Of a stretch of 64,000 bases of DNA, positions 17,127-25,806 are shown one piece after another. The DNA comes from an uncultured Eubacteriales bacterium (lineage in GTDB: Bacteria > Bacillota > Clostridia > Peptostreptococcales > Anaerovoracaceae). A program made the position numbers and the translations under genes. The notes below the pieces were generated by a model. That model worked only from the letters and a program-made list of their open reading frames with translations, searched no databases and was not told the DNA's origin. Every line of letters begins with the position of its first letter. The first letter of the stretch is position 1. The stretch covers positions 1 through 64,000 of the forward strand of contig CADAEH010000011.1 in NCBI GenBank assembly GCA_902786855.1. Direction: 5' to 3'.

Positions 17127-18812
17127 ATGGATAAGAAATTCTTTAATGGAGCAGAGGCCGCTCACAGAAGAGTGATGATGAAGGCGGCAGGTTACACCGA
17201 CGGAGACATCCGCCGCAAGCCTGTAATAGGTGTGCCTAATTCGTTCATGGAGGGCTCGCCCGGATCAGCCCATCTCAGACAAGTCGCAGAAGCCGTAAAG
17301 CAGGGCATCTGGGCTGCAGGCGGAGTGCCTGTGGAATTCGGCATCCCGGCTACATGCGGAAATCTTGCTAACGGTGTGGAAGAGATGAAGTATGAACAGG
17401 TAGGCAGAGACATCGTCTGCATGTCCGTGGAATTTGTCACCAAAGTACATAATTTTGACGGCCTCGCTATGGTCGCTACATGTGACAACATCATTGCCGG
17501 CTGCTATATGGCGGCCATGAGACTGGATATCCCTTCAGTCGTAGTCACCGGCGGACCGATGCAGGCGGGCCATCACTGCGGCAAGACCGTAGTGGAAGCA
17601 GACCTTGATTCAGCGAGATTCTCGGGTGCCTCGGAAGAAGAGCTTATGGAGATGGAAGACAATGTCTGCCCGGGAGTCGGAGCGTGTCCTTCGATGGGTA
17701 CTGCCAATTCAATGCAGATGCTCGGAGAGGTCATCAATCTGGTGATGCCGGGAACGGCAACGATCCCTGCAACAGATGCCGGCCGCATCAGAGCAGCAAG
17801 GAGGGCAGGCAAGTTCATCGTAGAGCAGGTCAAGGCTGACAGGAAGCCTTCGGAACTGATCACTCGCGAAGTTCTGGAAAACGGCATCATCTACGATATG
17901 GCAGTAGGCGGATCGACCAATCTGGTGCTGCACATACTCGCTTATGCATACGAACTCGGGATCGAGATGAGCCTTGATGATTTTGATAAATACGCGCAGG
18001 AGATCCCTTGCATCAATGCCGTCATACCTAACGGCCCGTACAGCGTGGTCGATTTCTACCATGCGGGCGGGGTGCTCAATGTGATGAAGCAGCTCGAGAG
18101 CAAGCTTTATCTTGATGCCCCGAGTATATTCGGATGCCCGTGGAGAGAAGTGCTTGATAAGGTGACACCGCAGACCAACGAAGTCATACATTCGCTTGAG
18201 AAACCGCTCTTCAATGAGCCGGGACTCAAGGTGCTGCACGGAAACATCTCGCCAAAAGGCGCTATCGTAAGGCCGACGGCAGTTTATGAAGAAGTGAAGC
18301 ACATCAAGGGACCTGCCAAAGTCTTCGACAACGACAAGTACGCTTTTGACGCGATCATGGCAGGAAATATCGTTCCGGGTGACATCATGGTAGTCAGATA
18401 TGAAGGCTGCAAGGGTGCGCCGGGCATGAAGGAGCTCATGCTCTCGATCGATGCTCTCATCGGCAAAGGTCTGCACAAAAGCGTGGGCATGATATCCGAC
18501 GCGAGATTCTCAGGATTCAACTACGGATGTGTGATCGGGCATGTATCGCCTGAGGCATACGACGGAGGGGTCATTGCGCTGATCGAAAACGGTGATGAGA
18601 TCGAGATAGATATCAATGCCGGAACAGTTGACCTGCTTGTCCCTGATGAAGTGATCGAAGAAAGACGCAAAAACTGGGTACAGCCGCCTCTCAAGGAGGG
18701 CAAAGGCTGCCTGAACATATATGCAAGGATGTGCAGACCTGCCGAAGAAGGCGGTGCGATGCAGCCCTGGGATATAGACGGAAAGTACAGAGAAGAAGGT
18801 TCACCATGGTAG
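17127..18812 (+). CDS. ilvD: IlvD/Edd-family dehydratase (dihydroxy-acid dehydratase type)
   Basis: The product has 561 residues, the normal family length. ATG 17127 has AAGGAG upstream. The three Cys-containing blocks expected for the Fe-S cluster are present: PATCGNLANG, ATCDNIIAGC and CPGVGACPSMGTANSMQ. The latter continues into TATIPATDAGRIRAARRAGK. The C-terminal block IVRPTAVYE, the substrate loop GCKGAPGM and SDARFSGFNYG are also typical. The enzyme would dehydrate dihydroxy acids in valine/isoleucine synthesis or sugar acids. No other ilv or leu gene is nearby and the N-terminal half diverges from classic IlvD, so a sugar-acid dehydratase is a real alternative and the symbol is provisional. 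The stop codon overlaps the next gene. Confidence 0.88.
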   Translation: MDKKFFNGAEAAHRRVMMKAAGYTDGDIRRKPVIGVPNSFMEGSPGSAHLRQVAEAVKQGIWAAGGVPVEFGIPATCGNLANGVEEMKYEQVGRDIVCMSVEFVTKVHNFDGLAMVATCDNIIAGCYMAAMRLDIPSVVVTGGPMQAGHHCGKTVVEADLDSARFSGASEEELMEMEDNVCPGVGACPSMGTANSMQMLGEVINLVMPGTATIPATDAGRIRAARRAGKFIVEQVKADRKPSELITREVLENGIIYDMAVGGSTNLVLHILAYAYELGIEMSLDDFDKYAQEIPCINAVIPNGPYSVVDFYHAGGVLNVMKQLESKLYLDAPSIFGCPWREVLDKVTPQTNEVIHSLEKPLFNEPGLKVLHGNISPKGAIVRPTAVYEEVKHIKGPAKVFDNDKYAFDAIMAGNIVPGDIMVVRYEGCKGAPGMKELMLSIDALIGKGLHKSVGMISDARFSGFNYGCVIGHVSPEAYDGGVIALIENGDEIEIDINAGTVDLLVPDEVIEERRKNWVQPPLKEGKGCLNIYARMCRPAEEGGAMQPWDIDGKYREEGSPW

Positions 18813-19549
18813 ATAATGATAAATACTGGGATCAGCTGATCTCTGAAGGACTTCGGTTCCTGCAGGAACAGAATAATGACGCTGCAGCCGCCGTATTGAA
18901 GAAAGCATCTTTTGACGTTGAGCATAGCTATCATGACAGCTGGCGCTGGGGAACAGACTACTGGGCATTGATCCTCTATCTCAAGTACAGAGACTATATG
19001 GCTCTGGGAGAAAAGAAAGAGCAGATCGAAAGAGACATCATGTCCGCGCTGGTAACCTTTCAAAAGGAGTCCAGAGATCTCCTTTCGACGGTATCGATCC
19101 GTCAGCTGGCTGAAGAGCCCGCAGAATGGAAAGATGTTCTCCCGTTTCAGAAAGCATCAGAAGATGCAGAGCTTTTCATGAGCGAGGGAAACTATGACTG
19201 TGCTTTTGATCGTGTTTACACTGCTTTTTCTGACTATATCAGGCATCTTCTCACAGAGCACGGCGTGCACTTCGAAACAGATGACATCATGTCCGCATTG
19301 CTCACGAAACTTCATGAGCATTATTGCTCACACGCCCAGCAGCCAGACGCTGGAGACAGGATCAGAACCATCCTTCTGAGCACAGAAGGACTCATAGATA
19401 CGATAGATGGATTGAGAAATAATACGGCAGCACTTCCTGACGGGCAGCTTTACGGAAAGCTGCTTGAAAAGAGAGAAGCCCGGCTTGCTATAGGTCTGCT
19501 AAACTCGATCGTAGACTATATTGAGGATGTTGAAAAAGAGCAGTCATAA
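18806..19549 (+). CDS. Abi_C/HEPN-like protein translationally coupled to the dehydratase
   Basis: The product has 247 residues. Its ATG (18806) lies inside the end of the dehydratase gene, a 7-nt overlap, with AGAAGG upstream. The C-terminal half fits the abortive-infection C-terminal (Abi_C) pattern: CAFDRVYTAFSDYIRHLLTEHG followed by GLRNNTAALPDG (R204, N205) and a final helix. In canonical HEPN RNases the motif is RN-x3-H; here the His is missing, so catalysis is doubtful. The N-terminal half is helical and charged. Coupling of such a gene to a metabolic dehydratase is unexpected and may reflect insertion downstream of a housekeeping gene. Confidence 0.65.
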   Translation: MVDNDKYWDQLISEGLRFLQEQNNDAAAAVLKKASFDVEHSYHDSWRWGTDYWALILYLKYRDYMALGEKKEQIERDIMSALVTFQKESRDLLSTVSIRQLAEEPAEWKDVLPFQKASEDAELFMSEGNYDCAFDRVYTAFSDYIRHLLTEHGVHFETDDIMSALLTKLHEHYCSHAQQPDAGDRIRTILLSTEGLIDTIDGLRNNTAALPDGQLYGKLLEKREARLAIGLLNSIVDYIEDVEKEQS

Positions 19550-19594
19550 GCCGTAATGCCGGTGGCTGAGCATTTGATCTGAAAGGGGGATCAT

Positions 19595-20302
19595 ATGAGA
19601 AAAGAGAAAAGAACACTGAGATGGATAGCGTGCTGGTTGATCGCAGCTCTGTTTGCTTCGCTTACTGTTGTGATCCCGGCTGCGAAGCCAGTGTGTGCTG
19701 CGGATATATCTATAAAGGGAAACTACAACTTTGCTTATTATCCGAAAAACAAAAGCATGAACACTTATGAAATAGAGGTAAGCAATTCTGAAGAGGATGA
19801 GATAGAGGGCGTCAGGCTGATCGGCAATACAGATCCGAGTGTAGCAAGCTTCACTTATGATGAATGGACTCATATCATATATATGAAACTCCGTAAGCCG
19901 GGAATGACTACCATGACAGTTGAAATATCAAGATCAGTGTTTGACAATGAAGGCGTACGGGTCGATATCAAGGAGAAACGCTCATTTACTGTCAACTCAG
20001 TTCAGTATAGATGTCCTGTCAAAAAATTGAAAATCGGCAAGAAATCCTATAAAAGCAAATTCAAGTCCAGTAATACTTACAAAGCCAAGAAGCATAGGAA
20101 AATCAAAAAACAAAAGCTTTCCATAAAACCGATAAAAGGATGGGAAGTTAAGTCTATACTGCTCGAATACGGTGCGGGCTGGGGCGTAAATGAAAAATAT
20201 CTGAAGAACAACAAGCGCTTTTCGAGCCCTAAAGATGGCGAAATTACTATAGAAATGTATAATGCGGAACTCGGGCTCACGGAATACCTGTATCTAAGGT
20301 AA
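19595..20302 (+). CDS. Exported protein of unknown function with basic C-terminal half
   Basis: The product has 235 residues, with AAAGGGGG before ATG 19595. The N-terminus KEKRTLRW then a hydrophobic run to VCAADIS is a clear Sec signal peptide. The mature part begins with beta-rich sequence similar to Ig-like domains (NTYEIEVSNSEEDEIEGV, TDPSVASFTYDEW), then a Lys-rich segment (KIGKKSYKSKF ... KKHRKIKKQKLSIK) and ends at YLYLR. It has no recognised catalytic motif. The family is not recognised; a surface structural role is inferred from the signal peptide and its similarity in style to the other exported proteins here. Confidence 0.7.
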   Translation: MRKEKRTLRWIACWLIAALFASLTVVIPAAKPVCAADISIKGNYNFAYYPKNKSMNTYEIEVSNSEEDEIEGVRLIGNTDPSVASFTYDEWTHIIYMKLRKPGMTTMTVEISRSVFDNEGVRVDIKEKRSFTVNSVQYRCPVKKLKIGKKSYKSKFKSSNTYKAKKHRKIKKQKLSIKPIKGWEVKSILLEYGAGWGVNEKYLKNNKRFSSPKDGEITIEMYNAELGLTEYLYLR

Positions 20303-20340
20303 ATGACATCAGGCGAGCCTATCCGGACGATATTTGCAGA

Positions 20341-21261
20341 ATGGACCTGACGAAAACTCAGTATTTTATTAATAGTAGCAGGTCGATCTCCAATATTGGC
20401 GATTCCTTCTCCAATATTGACAGACCAACTTCCGGCCCCCGCAGGCTTGACGGTAAACGGCTGGCTGTGCTTGCGGATTTCCATGACAGGGATCCCGGGC
20501 CTGTCCTTGATGTGCTGAGGGACGATATCCCGGATGCAGTCATGATTCCCGGAGATATTGTCTGGGGATTCTTCCCGCAGGGTGAAAAGTATCTTCTCGA
20601 CAGATGCCGCAATGCCATAGCATTTCTTCAGGGCTGCTGTGAGATCGCCCCGACATATATGTCAGTCGGCAATCACGAGGCCCTGCTCTGCAGCGATGAA
20701 TACGACAGACTGCGAGCGATCGGAGTGACAGTTTTGGACAATGAATACACAGAGCTGAGATTCCGGGATGACCCGTCTCCCGGGAAAGTTTTCGCAGGAG
20801 GACTGACATCAGCCCATACACTCAGCTATAACCATTTCCGTGATGAGTACAACCGGGCAAACGGCGCAGACGGCTATGCGAGATACCCGTATCGCCGCAA
20901 ACCTAAGGATCTTGAAGCGTTTCCGACCAGCAGTGCCTGGCTTGATGATTTTGAGCAGGCAGATGGATACAGGATATTGCTGAGCCACCATCCGGAATAC
21001 TGGTGCCTCAGAGAACCGATGCTCATAGACAAGAAGATCGATCTCGTTTTGTCGGGACATGCACACGGCGGACAATGGCGGATCAAGGGGCAGGGGATCT
21101 TAGCGCCGGGGCAGGGATTGCTGCCAAAATACACCGGCGGCGTTTATCAGGGACAGTATGGCAGCATGATCGTCTCCAGAGGTCTCAACAACCCATATTG
21201 GTTCGTGCCGAGATGGGGCAATCCGTGCGAGATAGTATATATACAGTTGCGCGATTCATAA
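20341..21261 (+). CDS. Calcineurin-like metallophosphoesterase (YkuE-like)
   Basis: The product has 306 residues with no signal peptide. The five metal-binding blocks of the superfamily are present in order: LAVLADFHDRDP, MIPGDIVWG, SVGNHEAL, ILLSHHPEYW and LSGHAHGGQWR. The enzyme should be a binuclear metal phosphodiesterase or phosphatase; the substrate is unknown, and YkuE-type members act at or near the envelope. ATG 20341 has no evident ribosome binding site, so the true start may differ. A decayed copy of the N-terminus lies at 7166-7282. A promoter for the next gene starts a few bases after the stop codon. Confidence 0.9.
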   Translation: MDLTKTQYFINSSRSISNIGDSFSNIDRPTSGPRRLDGKRLAVLADFHDRDPGPVLDVLRDDIPDAVMIPGDIVWGFFPQGEKYLLDRCRNAIAFLQGCCEIAPTYMSVGNHEALLCSDEYDRLRAIGVTVLDNEYTELRFRDDPSPGKVFAGGLTSAHTLSYNHFRDEYNRANGADGYARYPYRRKPKDLEAFPTSSAWLDDFEQADGYRILLSHHPEYWCLREPMLIDKKIDLVLSGHAHGGQWRIKGQGILAPGQGLLPKYTGGVYQGQYGSMIVSRGLNNPYWFVPRWGNPCEIVYIQLRDS

Positions 21262-21266
21262 ATCTG

Positions 21267-21296
21267 CTGACATAATCTGACCCGAACATGTATAAT
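21267..21296 (+). promoter_or_regulatory. Sigma-A-like promoter of the LRR gene
   Basis: CTGACA (21267-21272), an 18-nt spacer ending in TG, and TATAAT (21291-21296) lie 115 nt before the LRR gene. Confidence 0.7.
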
Positions 21297-21322
21297 TAAC
21301 ATAACGATCAGTCATGATTCGC

Positions 21323-21349
21323 GGGGACAGGGGACGATTCTCTGTCCCC
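21323..21349. repeat. Dispersed GGGGACAG/CTGTCCCC hairpin in the LRR leader
   Basis: GGGGACAG and CTGTCCCC form an 8-bp stem. The loop contains GGGACGATTCT, the same core as in hairpins at 32559, 37622 and 57856. Its position between promoter and start codon would place it in the 5' leader of the LRR transcript. Confidence 0.65.
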
Positions 21350-21411
21350 TATCGTAACGGAGCACTGATACGGGATTTTGCTGAATATAATCTCAGTAGG
21401 GGGTGTAACTT

Positions 21412-23229
21412 ATGTGTCTTAAAAAACGAATATCCCTGATATCAGCGATCACAGTATTGTTGTTAGGTCTTGCATTTTGCATGAGCAATACTGTATTTGC
21501 TGAAGATGTCATAGACAACGGGTCTTGCGGAAAGAATGTCTCATGGAAACTCACCGGTACAACAACTGATTTGACGCTTACGATAAGCGGTACTGGTCGT
21601 ATGAACGACTTTCCGGAAACTGAGATCCCATGGGGCAGGAAAAGTGATATAAAAACCATTATTGTGAAAGAGGGTGTCACATATATAGGACGTAATGCTT
21701 TTTATTCTCTTGAAAACGCCCAAACAGTCTCTCTGCCTTCGACACTGACCGGAATAGGATATAGAAGTTTTGGCAATTGCAGAAGTTTGGGAGAGATAGT
21801 CATCCCCGGCAGCGTGACCTCGATAGGAGAACTTGCATTTTATGGCTGCAGTAGTGTGACAAGCATAAATATACCAGACCGTGTGACTTCGATAGCAGGA
21901 CATACATTCGAGGGCTGCAGCAGTCTGGCGGGCATAGAAATTCCAAGCAATGTGACATCGATCGGAAACTCTGCATTCTTTGATTGCAGCAGTCTTACAG
22001 GAATAGATATACCGGGCAGCGTGACCTCGATAGACGAATATGCATTCGCTGGCTGCAGCAAACTGACAAGCATAGAAATACCTGGCAGTGTGACATCGAT
22101 TCCGGACTCTGTTTTCTCGCGCTGCAGCAGTCTGACAAGCATAGAAATACCGGACAATGTGACCTCGATAGGAGCACATGCATTCGAGGTCTGTAGGAGC
22201 CTGACGAGCATAAAATTACCAGACCGCGTGACCTCGATAGGCAGAGAAACATTCAAGGACTGCAGCAGTCTGACAAGTATAGAAATACCGGATGGTGTAA
22301 CATCGATCGCCTATGGTGCGTTCTCTGGCTGCAAAAGTCTGACAGGCATAGATATACCAGCCGGAGTGACCTCGATGGGAGGCGCTGTATTCAGGTACTG
22401 CAGCAGTCTGACAAGCATAAAATTACCGGCCGGAGTGGACTCGATCGGAGATTCTGCATTCATTGGCTGCAGCAGTTTGACAAGCATAGAAATACCGGAC
22501 AGCGTGACCTCGATCGGAGAATTTGCATTCGAGGACTGCAGCAGTCTGGCAAGCATAGATATACCGGCTGCAGTGACCTCGATCGGGATCCATGCATTCT
22601 ATAACTGCAGCAGCCTGAAAAATATATTCATACCGGACAGTGTAACAGAGATCTATTCACCGGCATTTCCTGACGATACTGTTATCATCTGCAATACAGA
22701 TAGTTATGCTTATCAGTATGCGGTGAACAATAAGCACAAGTATGACCTTACATCCGGACATCAGTTTGATGCGGGCGTAATAGAGACAAAGCCTACACCT
22801 CAGAGCGAAGGCGTAATCGTCTATACCTGCAAGACCTGTCAGTATCAAAAGAGAGCCCAGATCCCTAAGACGACCCCAAACCCATCTGCAACAGGCTCGA
22901 ATGGACAGGCAGCAGAGAAGGTGATCACCGACCTCAAAGCCGTCAAGATCTCCAAGCCAAAAGCAGCAAAGAAAGCCGCAACAGTCAAATGGAAAAAGGT
23001 CAGCAAGAAGGATCAGAAGAAGATCAAGGGCATCGAGATCCAGGTCAGCACAGACAAGGCATTCACCAATATAGTCAAATCGACTACAGCCGGAAAGAAG
23101 AAGACCTCTAAGAAGATCAAAGGCCTGAAATCCAAGACAAAATACTGGGTCCGCATCCGCGCATACAAAAATGCCCCGGATGGCAAGCACGTCTCCGCAT
23201 GGAAGACCAAATCATTTAAAGCGAAATAG
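21412..23229 (+). CDS. BspA-like leucine-rich-repeat surface protein with C-terminal basic FN3 domain
   Basis: The product has 605 residues with a signal peptide ending near TVFAEDV. After a short SxGKNVSWKL strand typical of these proteins, about 14 tandem 23-residue LRR_5 units follow (consensus CSSLTSIEIPDSVTSIGEFAFEG), from about residue 80 to 415. A small Cys-containing domain (TCKTCQYQKRAQIPK) and a Pro/Thr linker lead to a very basic FN3 domain (KISKPKAAKKAATVKWKKV ... GLKSKTKYWVRIRAYK) ending in FKAK. BspA-type proteins bind host or matrix ligands. The C-terminal FN3 domain is shared, nearly word for word, with the proteins at 24487 and 58115, and may mediate retention at the cell wall. 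Confidence 0.92.
   Translation: MCLKKRISLISAITVLLLGLAFCMSNTVFAEDVIDNGSCGKNVSWKLTGTTTDLTLTISGTGRMNDFPETEIPWGRKSDIKTIIVKEGVTYIGRNAFYSLENAQTVSLPSTLTGIGYRSFGNCRSLGEIVIPGSVTSIGELAFYGCSSVTSINIPDRVTSIAGHTFEGCSSLAGIEIPSNVTSIGNSAFFDCSSLTGIDIPGSVTSIDEYAFAGCSKLTSIEIPGSVTSIPDSVFSRCSSLTSIEIPDNVTSIGAHAFEVCRSLTSIKLPDRVTSIGRETFKDCSSLTSIEIPDGVTSIAYGAFSGCKSLTGIDIPAGVTSMGGAVFRYCSSLTSIKLPAGVDSIGDSAFIGCSSLTSIEIPDSVTSIGEFAFEDCSSLASIDIPAAVTSIGIHAFYNCSSLKNIFIPDSVTEIYSPAFPDDTVIICNTDSYAYQYAVNNKHKYDLTSGHQFDAGVIETKPTPQSEGVIVYTCKTCQYQKRAQIPKTTPNPSATGSNGQAAEKVITDLKAVKISKPKAAKKAATVKWKKVSKKDQKKIKGIEIQVSTDKAFTNIVKSTTAGKKKTSKKIKGLKSKTKYWVRIRAYKNAPDGKHVSAWKTKSFKAK
21650..22650 (+). repeat. Coding tandem repeat of about 69 bp
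   Basis: About fourteen 69-bp units with a conserved core (CTGCAGCAGTCTGACAAGCA, then ATACCGG, then GTGACCTCGAT) encode the LRRs. The high identity between units at the DNA level suggests recent expansion or gene conversion and potential for length variation by recombination. Confidence 0.85.
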
Positions 23230-23301
23230 CATCGCAGTACCACCCGGCTCACTGAACTGCTACCCACCAATAGGATAGCGAAAAAACAAAAGATTTGAAC
23301 G

Positions 23302-23335
23302 ATCAGCAACTGAAATATGTTGCTGATTGTTTTTT
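23302..23335 (+). terminator. Rho-independent terminator
   Basis: ATCAGCAAC and GTTGCTGAT form a 9-bp stem followed by TGTTTTTT. It ends the LRR gene. The rest of the gap to 23606 shows no gene I can support. Confidence 0.9.
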
Positions 23336-23606
23336 AGCTTATAATCCGCTGTTCAAAAAAGGATTGAATCAGCAGAAACGAATGGAGTATCCTTTCAACA
23401 TATAGTCAGACATGAGTAAAGTGGAACCGCGCTATACATGATCTTGGTGCAGATGGTATTCTGAAAACGCATCTCGGAGATTAGAAGCAGATATATTCAA
23501 TGATCGGTAACGGGGAATTGTTACTGGTATTGCAGGGCAATCGCACTCGAGGGATGCGGAGAGCTCGCCATACCGCGCAAACAGTTGCAGAGAGAGGAGA
23601 CATGAT

Positions 23607-24128
23607 ATGGATCTGATGGAAGTGATGCAGAAAAGACGCAGCATCCGTAAATATACCGGTGAAAACATCCCGGAAGACAAGCTTGACAAAGTCCTTCAGG
23701 CTGCTTTGCTTGCACCAACAAGCATGAACAGAAGACCTTGCGAATTTTATGCAGTGACAGATCGGGAAACGCTTAGAGCGCTTTCTGCCGCCAAAAGGGC
23801 CGGCGCGGCTATGCTTGCTAATGCCGCAGCCGCCATCGTCGTCACTGCTGATTCAGAGCTTGCCGACACCTGGATCGAGGATTCTTCGATCGCTTTGACA
23901 TATATGCACCTCATGGCTGTGGACCAGGGACTGGGTTCGTGCTGGATACAGATGCACCTGAGACAGTCTGCAGACGGAAATGACGCTGAAGATAATGTGC
24001 GCAAAATCCTTTCACTCCCCGACAAGTATAGAATAGTCGGCATCCTCTCCCTCGGCATTCCGGCTCAGGACAGACCAAAACAGGAACTGGATGACCTCGA
24101 GTACACCAGGATCCACAGGATAAGATAG
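23607..24128 (+). CDS. Nitroreductase-family FMN-dependent oxidoreductase
   Basis: The product has 173 residues, typical for a compact nitroreductase, with GAGGAGA 6 nt before the ATG. It begins with the family hallmark MQKRRSIRKYTGENIPEDKL, in which the Arg/Ser/Arg residues contact FMN phosphate. LLAPTSMNRRPCEFYAV and the later GLGSCWIQMHLR plus YRIVGILSLGIP complete the fold. It would reduce nitro compounds, quinones or related acceptors with NAD(P)H in the cytoplasm; the natural substrate cannot be told. It is a single-gene unit bounded by terminators on both sides. Confidence 0.9.
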   Translation: MDLMEVMQKRRSIRKYTGENIPEDKLDKVLQAALLAPTSMNRRPCEFYAVTDRETLRALSAAKRAGAAMLANAAAAIVVTADSELADTWIEDSSIALTYMHLMAVDQGLGSCWIQMHLRQSADGNDAEDNVRKILSLPDKYRIVGILSLGIPAQDRPKQELDDLEYTRIHRIR

Positions 24129-24193
24129 ACAGCTCGATGATATCAGTTTCAAGCATCGAAATCACAAGTGATCAACGTTATTAATAAGCGATG

Positions 24194-24225
24194 AGAACGG
24201 TCCCGGAATAAGACCGTTCTTTTTG
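24194..24225 (+). terminator. Rho-independent terminator
   Basis: AGAACGGTC and GACCGTTCT form a 9-bp stem followed by TTTTTG. It ends the nitroreductase gene. Confidence 0.9.
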
Positions 24226-24282
24226 TATGCTGTAAAACAGCACTGAAACCGTGGAGAACTCTAGAAGAAAATGCAAAGAAAA

Positions 24283-24333
24283 ACATTTCAGGGAATACCT
24301 TTGTTGAAAGAAAAAAGCAGTGCCGGCGATACA
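24283..24333 (+). promoter_or_regulatory. Recurrent surface-regulon promoter, copy 2
   Basis: ACATTTCAGGGAATACCTTTG is followed by TTGAAA (24304-24309), exactly 18 nt and GATACA (24328-24333). It precedes the Big_2/FN3 protein at 24487 by about 150 nt. The upstream words GCAAAGAAAAACA also recall copy 1. Confidence 0.65.
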
Positions 24334-24486
24334 ATAAAAACAAGGTTATACGTTTTGTTATATAAAAGCGTTTGCTTGTGCGAGGAAACAAATTGAATAT
24401 CTGAATGGAAAACTGACTATTCAGAAATAATTGATTTATTTGTTGAATAGTAAATACAAAAGAAGAGAAAGGGGAAAGTGACTTAA

Positions 24487-25488
24487 ATGAGGAGACGATT
24501 AAGATTCATCATATTATTTGCAACAATCTTTATCCTGGTTTTATCTTCAGCTTGTCTTGCTTACGGGGAAGATGGAAATATCACTATTAATTTTAACAAG
24601 ACTAAAACGATAATGACTGTCGGTTCTAGTATGCAGCTCAATTTAACATCAAATACTTCTGGATTAAGTTCAAGTGACTTGAAGTGGAGCAGTAGCAATC
24701 CTTCAATTGTATCAGTAGATAATGATGGGGTATTCACTTCTCACACTTTAGGAACTGCAGTAATTACTGCAACATCACCAACCGGTGATAAAGCGTCATG
24801 TACTGTTACTGTCAAGGATTACTTATATCTGGCTGAAAATGATTTCGTGGTAATACATTATGATTATCCATCTGCTCGTGCAAGAATTGTAGGAGCTTAT
24901 GCATATACTGATGTTGCAGGACATGATATTGTCATTACACTTAATTATTATTCAATAATAAACATCTACTCTCAATTTAAAATGTATGATTTTACAGAAA
25001 GAACAGTTATAAGTGATATAAGCAAATATTTTAACCGTATGATTGAAAAAGATTCGGGACGTTTACGGGCATATGAAAGGTACAATGAGGCTTTGGAAGC
25101 TCAGAGACTTTTGCTGAAAGGATTCGGACAATACTCAGATGTCAAAAGGATCAACAAACTCCTTAACTCTGATTCGGAAACAATACAGGATCTTCCTGCA
25201 GTTAAGATTTCTAAGCCGAAAGCTGCCAAGAAAGCTGTAACTGTTAAGTGGAAGAAAGTTTCTAAAAAGCATCAGAAGAAAATACAAGGTATAGAGATTC
25301 AGGTCAGTACGGATTCAGGATTCAATAATATAGTAAAATCAACTTCAGTAGGAAAGAAGAAAACCTCTAAAAAGATCAAAGGCCTCAAATCAAAAACTAA
25401 ATATTGGATACGTATTCGTGCTTACAGAATTGATACTAATGGAAAACATGTTTCAGCATGGAAGAAAAAGACCATAAAGGTGAAGTAG
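24487..25488 (+). CDS. Exported Big_2 plus FN3 surface protein
   Basis: The product has 333 residues with a signal peptide ending near CLAYGED. ATG 24487 follows GAAAGGGG. Residues about 35-110 form a Big_2 domain (GSSMQLNLTSNTSG, WSSSNPSIVSVDNDGVFTSH, GTAVITATSPTG). The middle, about 115-230, is helical and has no recognised domain. Residues about 240-333 are the basic FN3 domain ([19 protein letters not shown] ... [15 protein letters not shown]) found on the LRR protein next door but encoded with more A and T. The gene stands between two terminators and carries its own regulon-type promoter. Confidence 0.88.
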   Translation: MRRRLRFIILFATIFILVLSSACLAYGEDGNITINFNKTKTIMTVGSSMQLNLTSNTSGLSSSDLKWSSSNPSIVSVDNDGVFTSHTLGTAVITATSPTGDKASCTVTVKDYLYLAENDFVVIHYDYPSARARIVGAYAYTDVAGHDIVITLNYYSIINIYSQFKMYDFTERTVISDISKYFNRMIEKDSGRLRAYERYNEALEAQRLLLKGFGQYSDVKRINKLLNSDSETIQDLPAVKISKPKAAKKAVTVKWKKVSKKHQKKIQGIEIQVSTDSGFNNIVKSTSVGKKKTSKKIKGLKSKTKYWIRIRAYRIDTNGKHVSAWKKKTIKVK

Positions 25489-25494
25489 AGGTGA

Positions 25495-25520
25495 GGGGAC
25501 AACTGGCGTTGTCCCCATTT
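25495..25520 (+). repeat. GGGGACAA/TTGTCCCC hairpin
   Basis: GGGGACAA and TTGTCCCC pair around CTGGCG, followed by ATTT. It lies 6 nt after the stop codon and may act as the first of three serial terminators. Confidence 0.7.
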
Positions 25521-25565
25521 AGAATATGCGATATATAGCCCGATTGGACCGTTAGAGGTAAACAG

Positions 25566-25592
25566 GCCGGTCAATGACCGGCTTTTAGTTTC
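25566..25592 (+). terminator. Rho-independent terminator
   Basis: GCCGGTC, AAT and GACCGGC form a 7-bp stem, followed by TTTTAGTTT. Confidence 0.8.
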
Positions 25593-25640
25593 TAGCAAAT
25601 AAAAAAGGATATATCACTATCAACTGACAAGGGTAAGAGA

Positions 25641-25664
25641 GGCGGACGCATGTCCGCCTTTTTA
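25641..25664 (+). terminator. Rho-independent terminator
   Basis: GGCGGAC, GCAT and GTCCGCC form a 7-bp stem followed by TTTTT and then AGTATGG, the same trailer seen after other terminators that precede the recurrent promoter. Confidence 0.85.
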
Positions 25665-25686
25665 GTATGGAAAAATGCACAACAAA

Positions 25687-25737
25687 ACAAGCCGCGGAAT
25701 GGTTTTGTTGATAGTTAAAACCCATGTTGCTGATACT
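25687..25737 (+). promoter_or_regulatory. Recurrent surface-regulon promoter, copy 3
   Basis: ACAAGCCGCGGAATGGTTTTG is followed by TTGATA (25708-25713), exactly 18 nt and GATACT (25732-25737), then ATAGAATCAAGAT. It precedes the exported protein at 25807. Confidence 0.7.
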
Positions 25738-25806
25738 ATAGAATCAAGATTTGTTTTTCTGATAATAGATAATCTACATTATCTTTTTGATTAGGAGGGA
25801 GTAACT

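Noticed and set aside
21650-22650. Regular repeats resembling a CRISPR array
   Set aside because: The 69-bp units are in frame and encode leucine-rich repeats; there are no unique spacers or cas genes.
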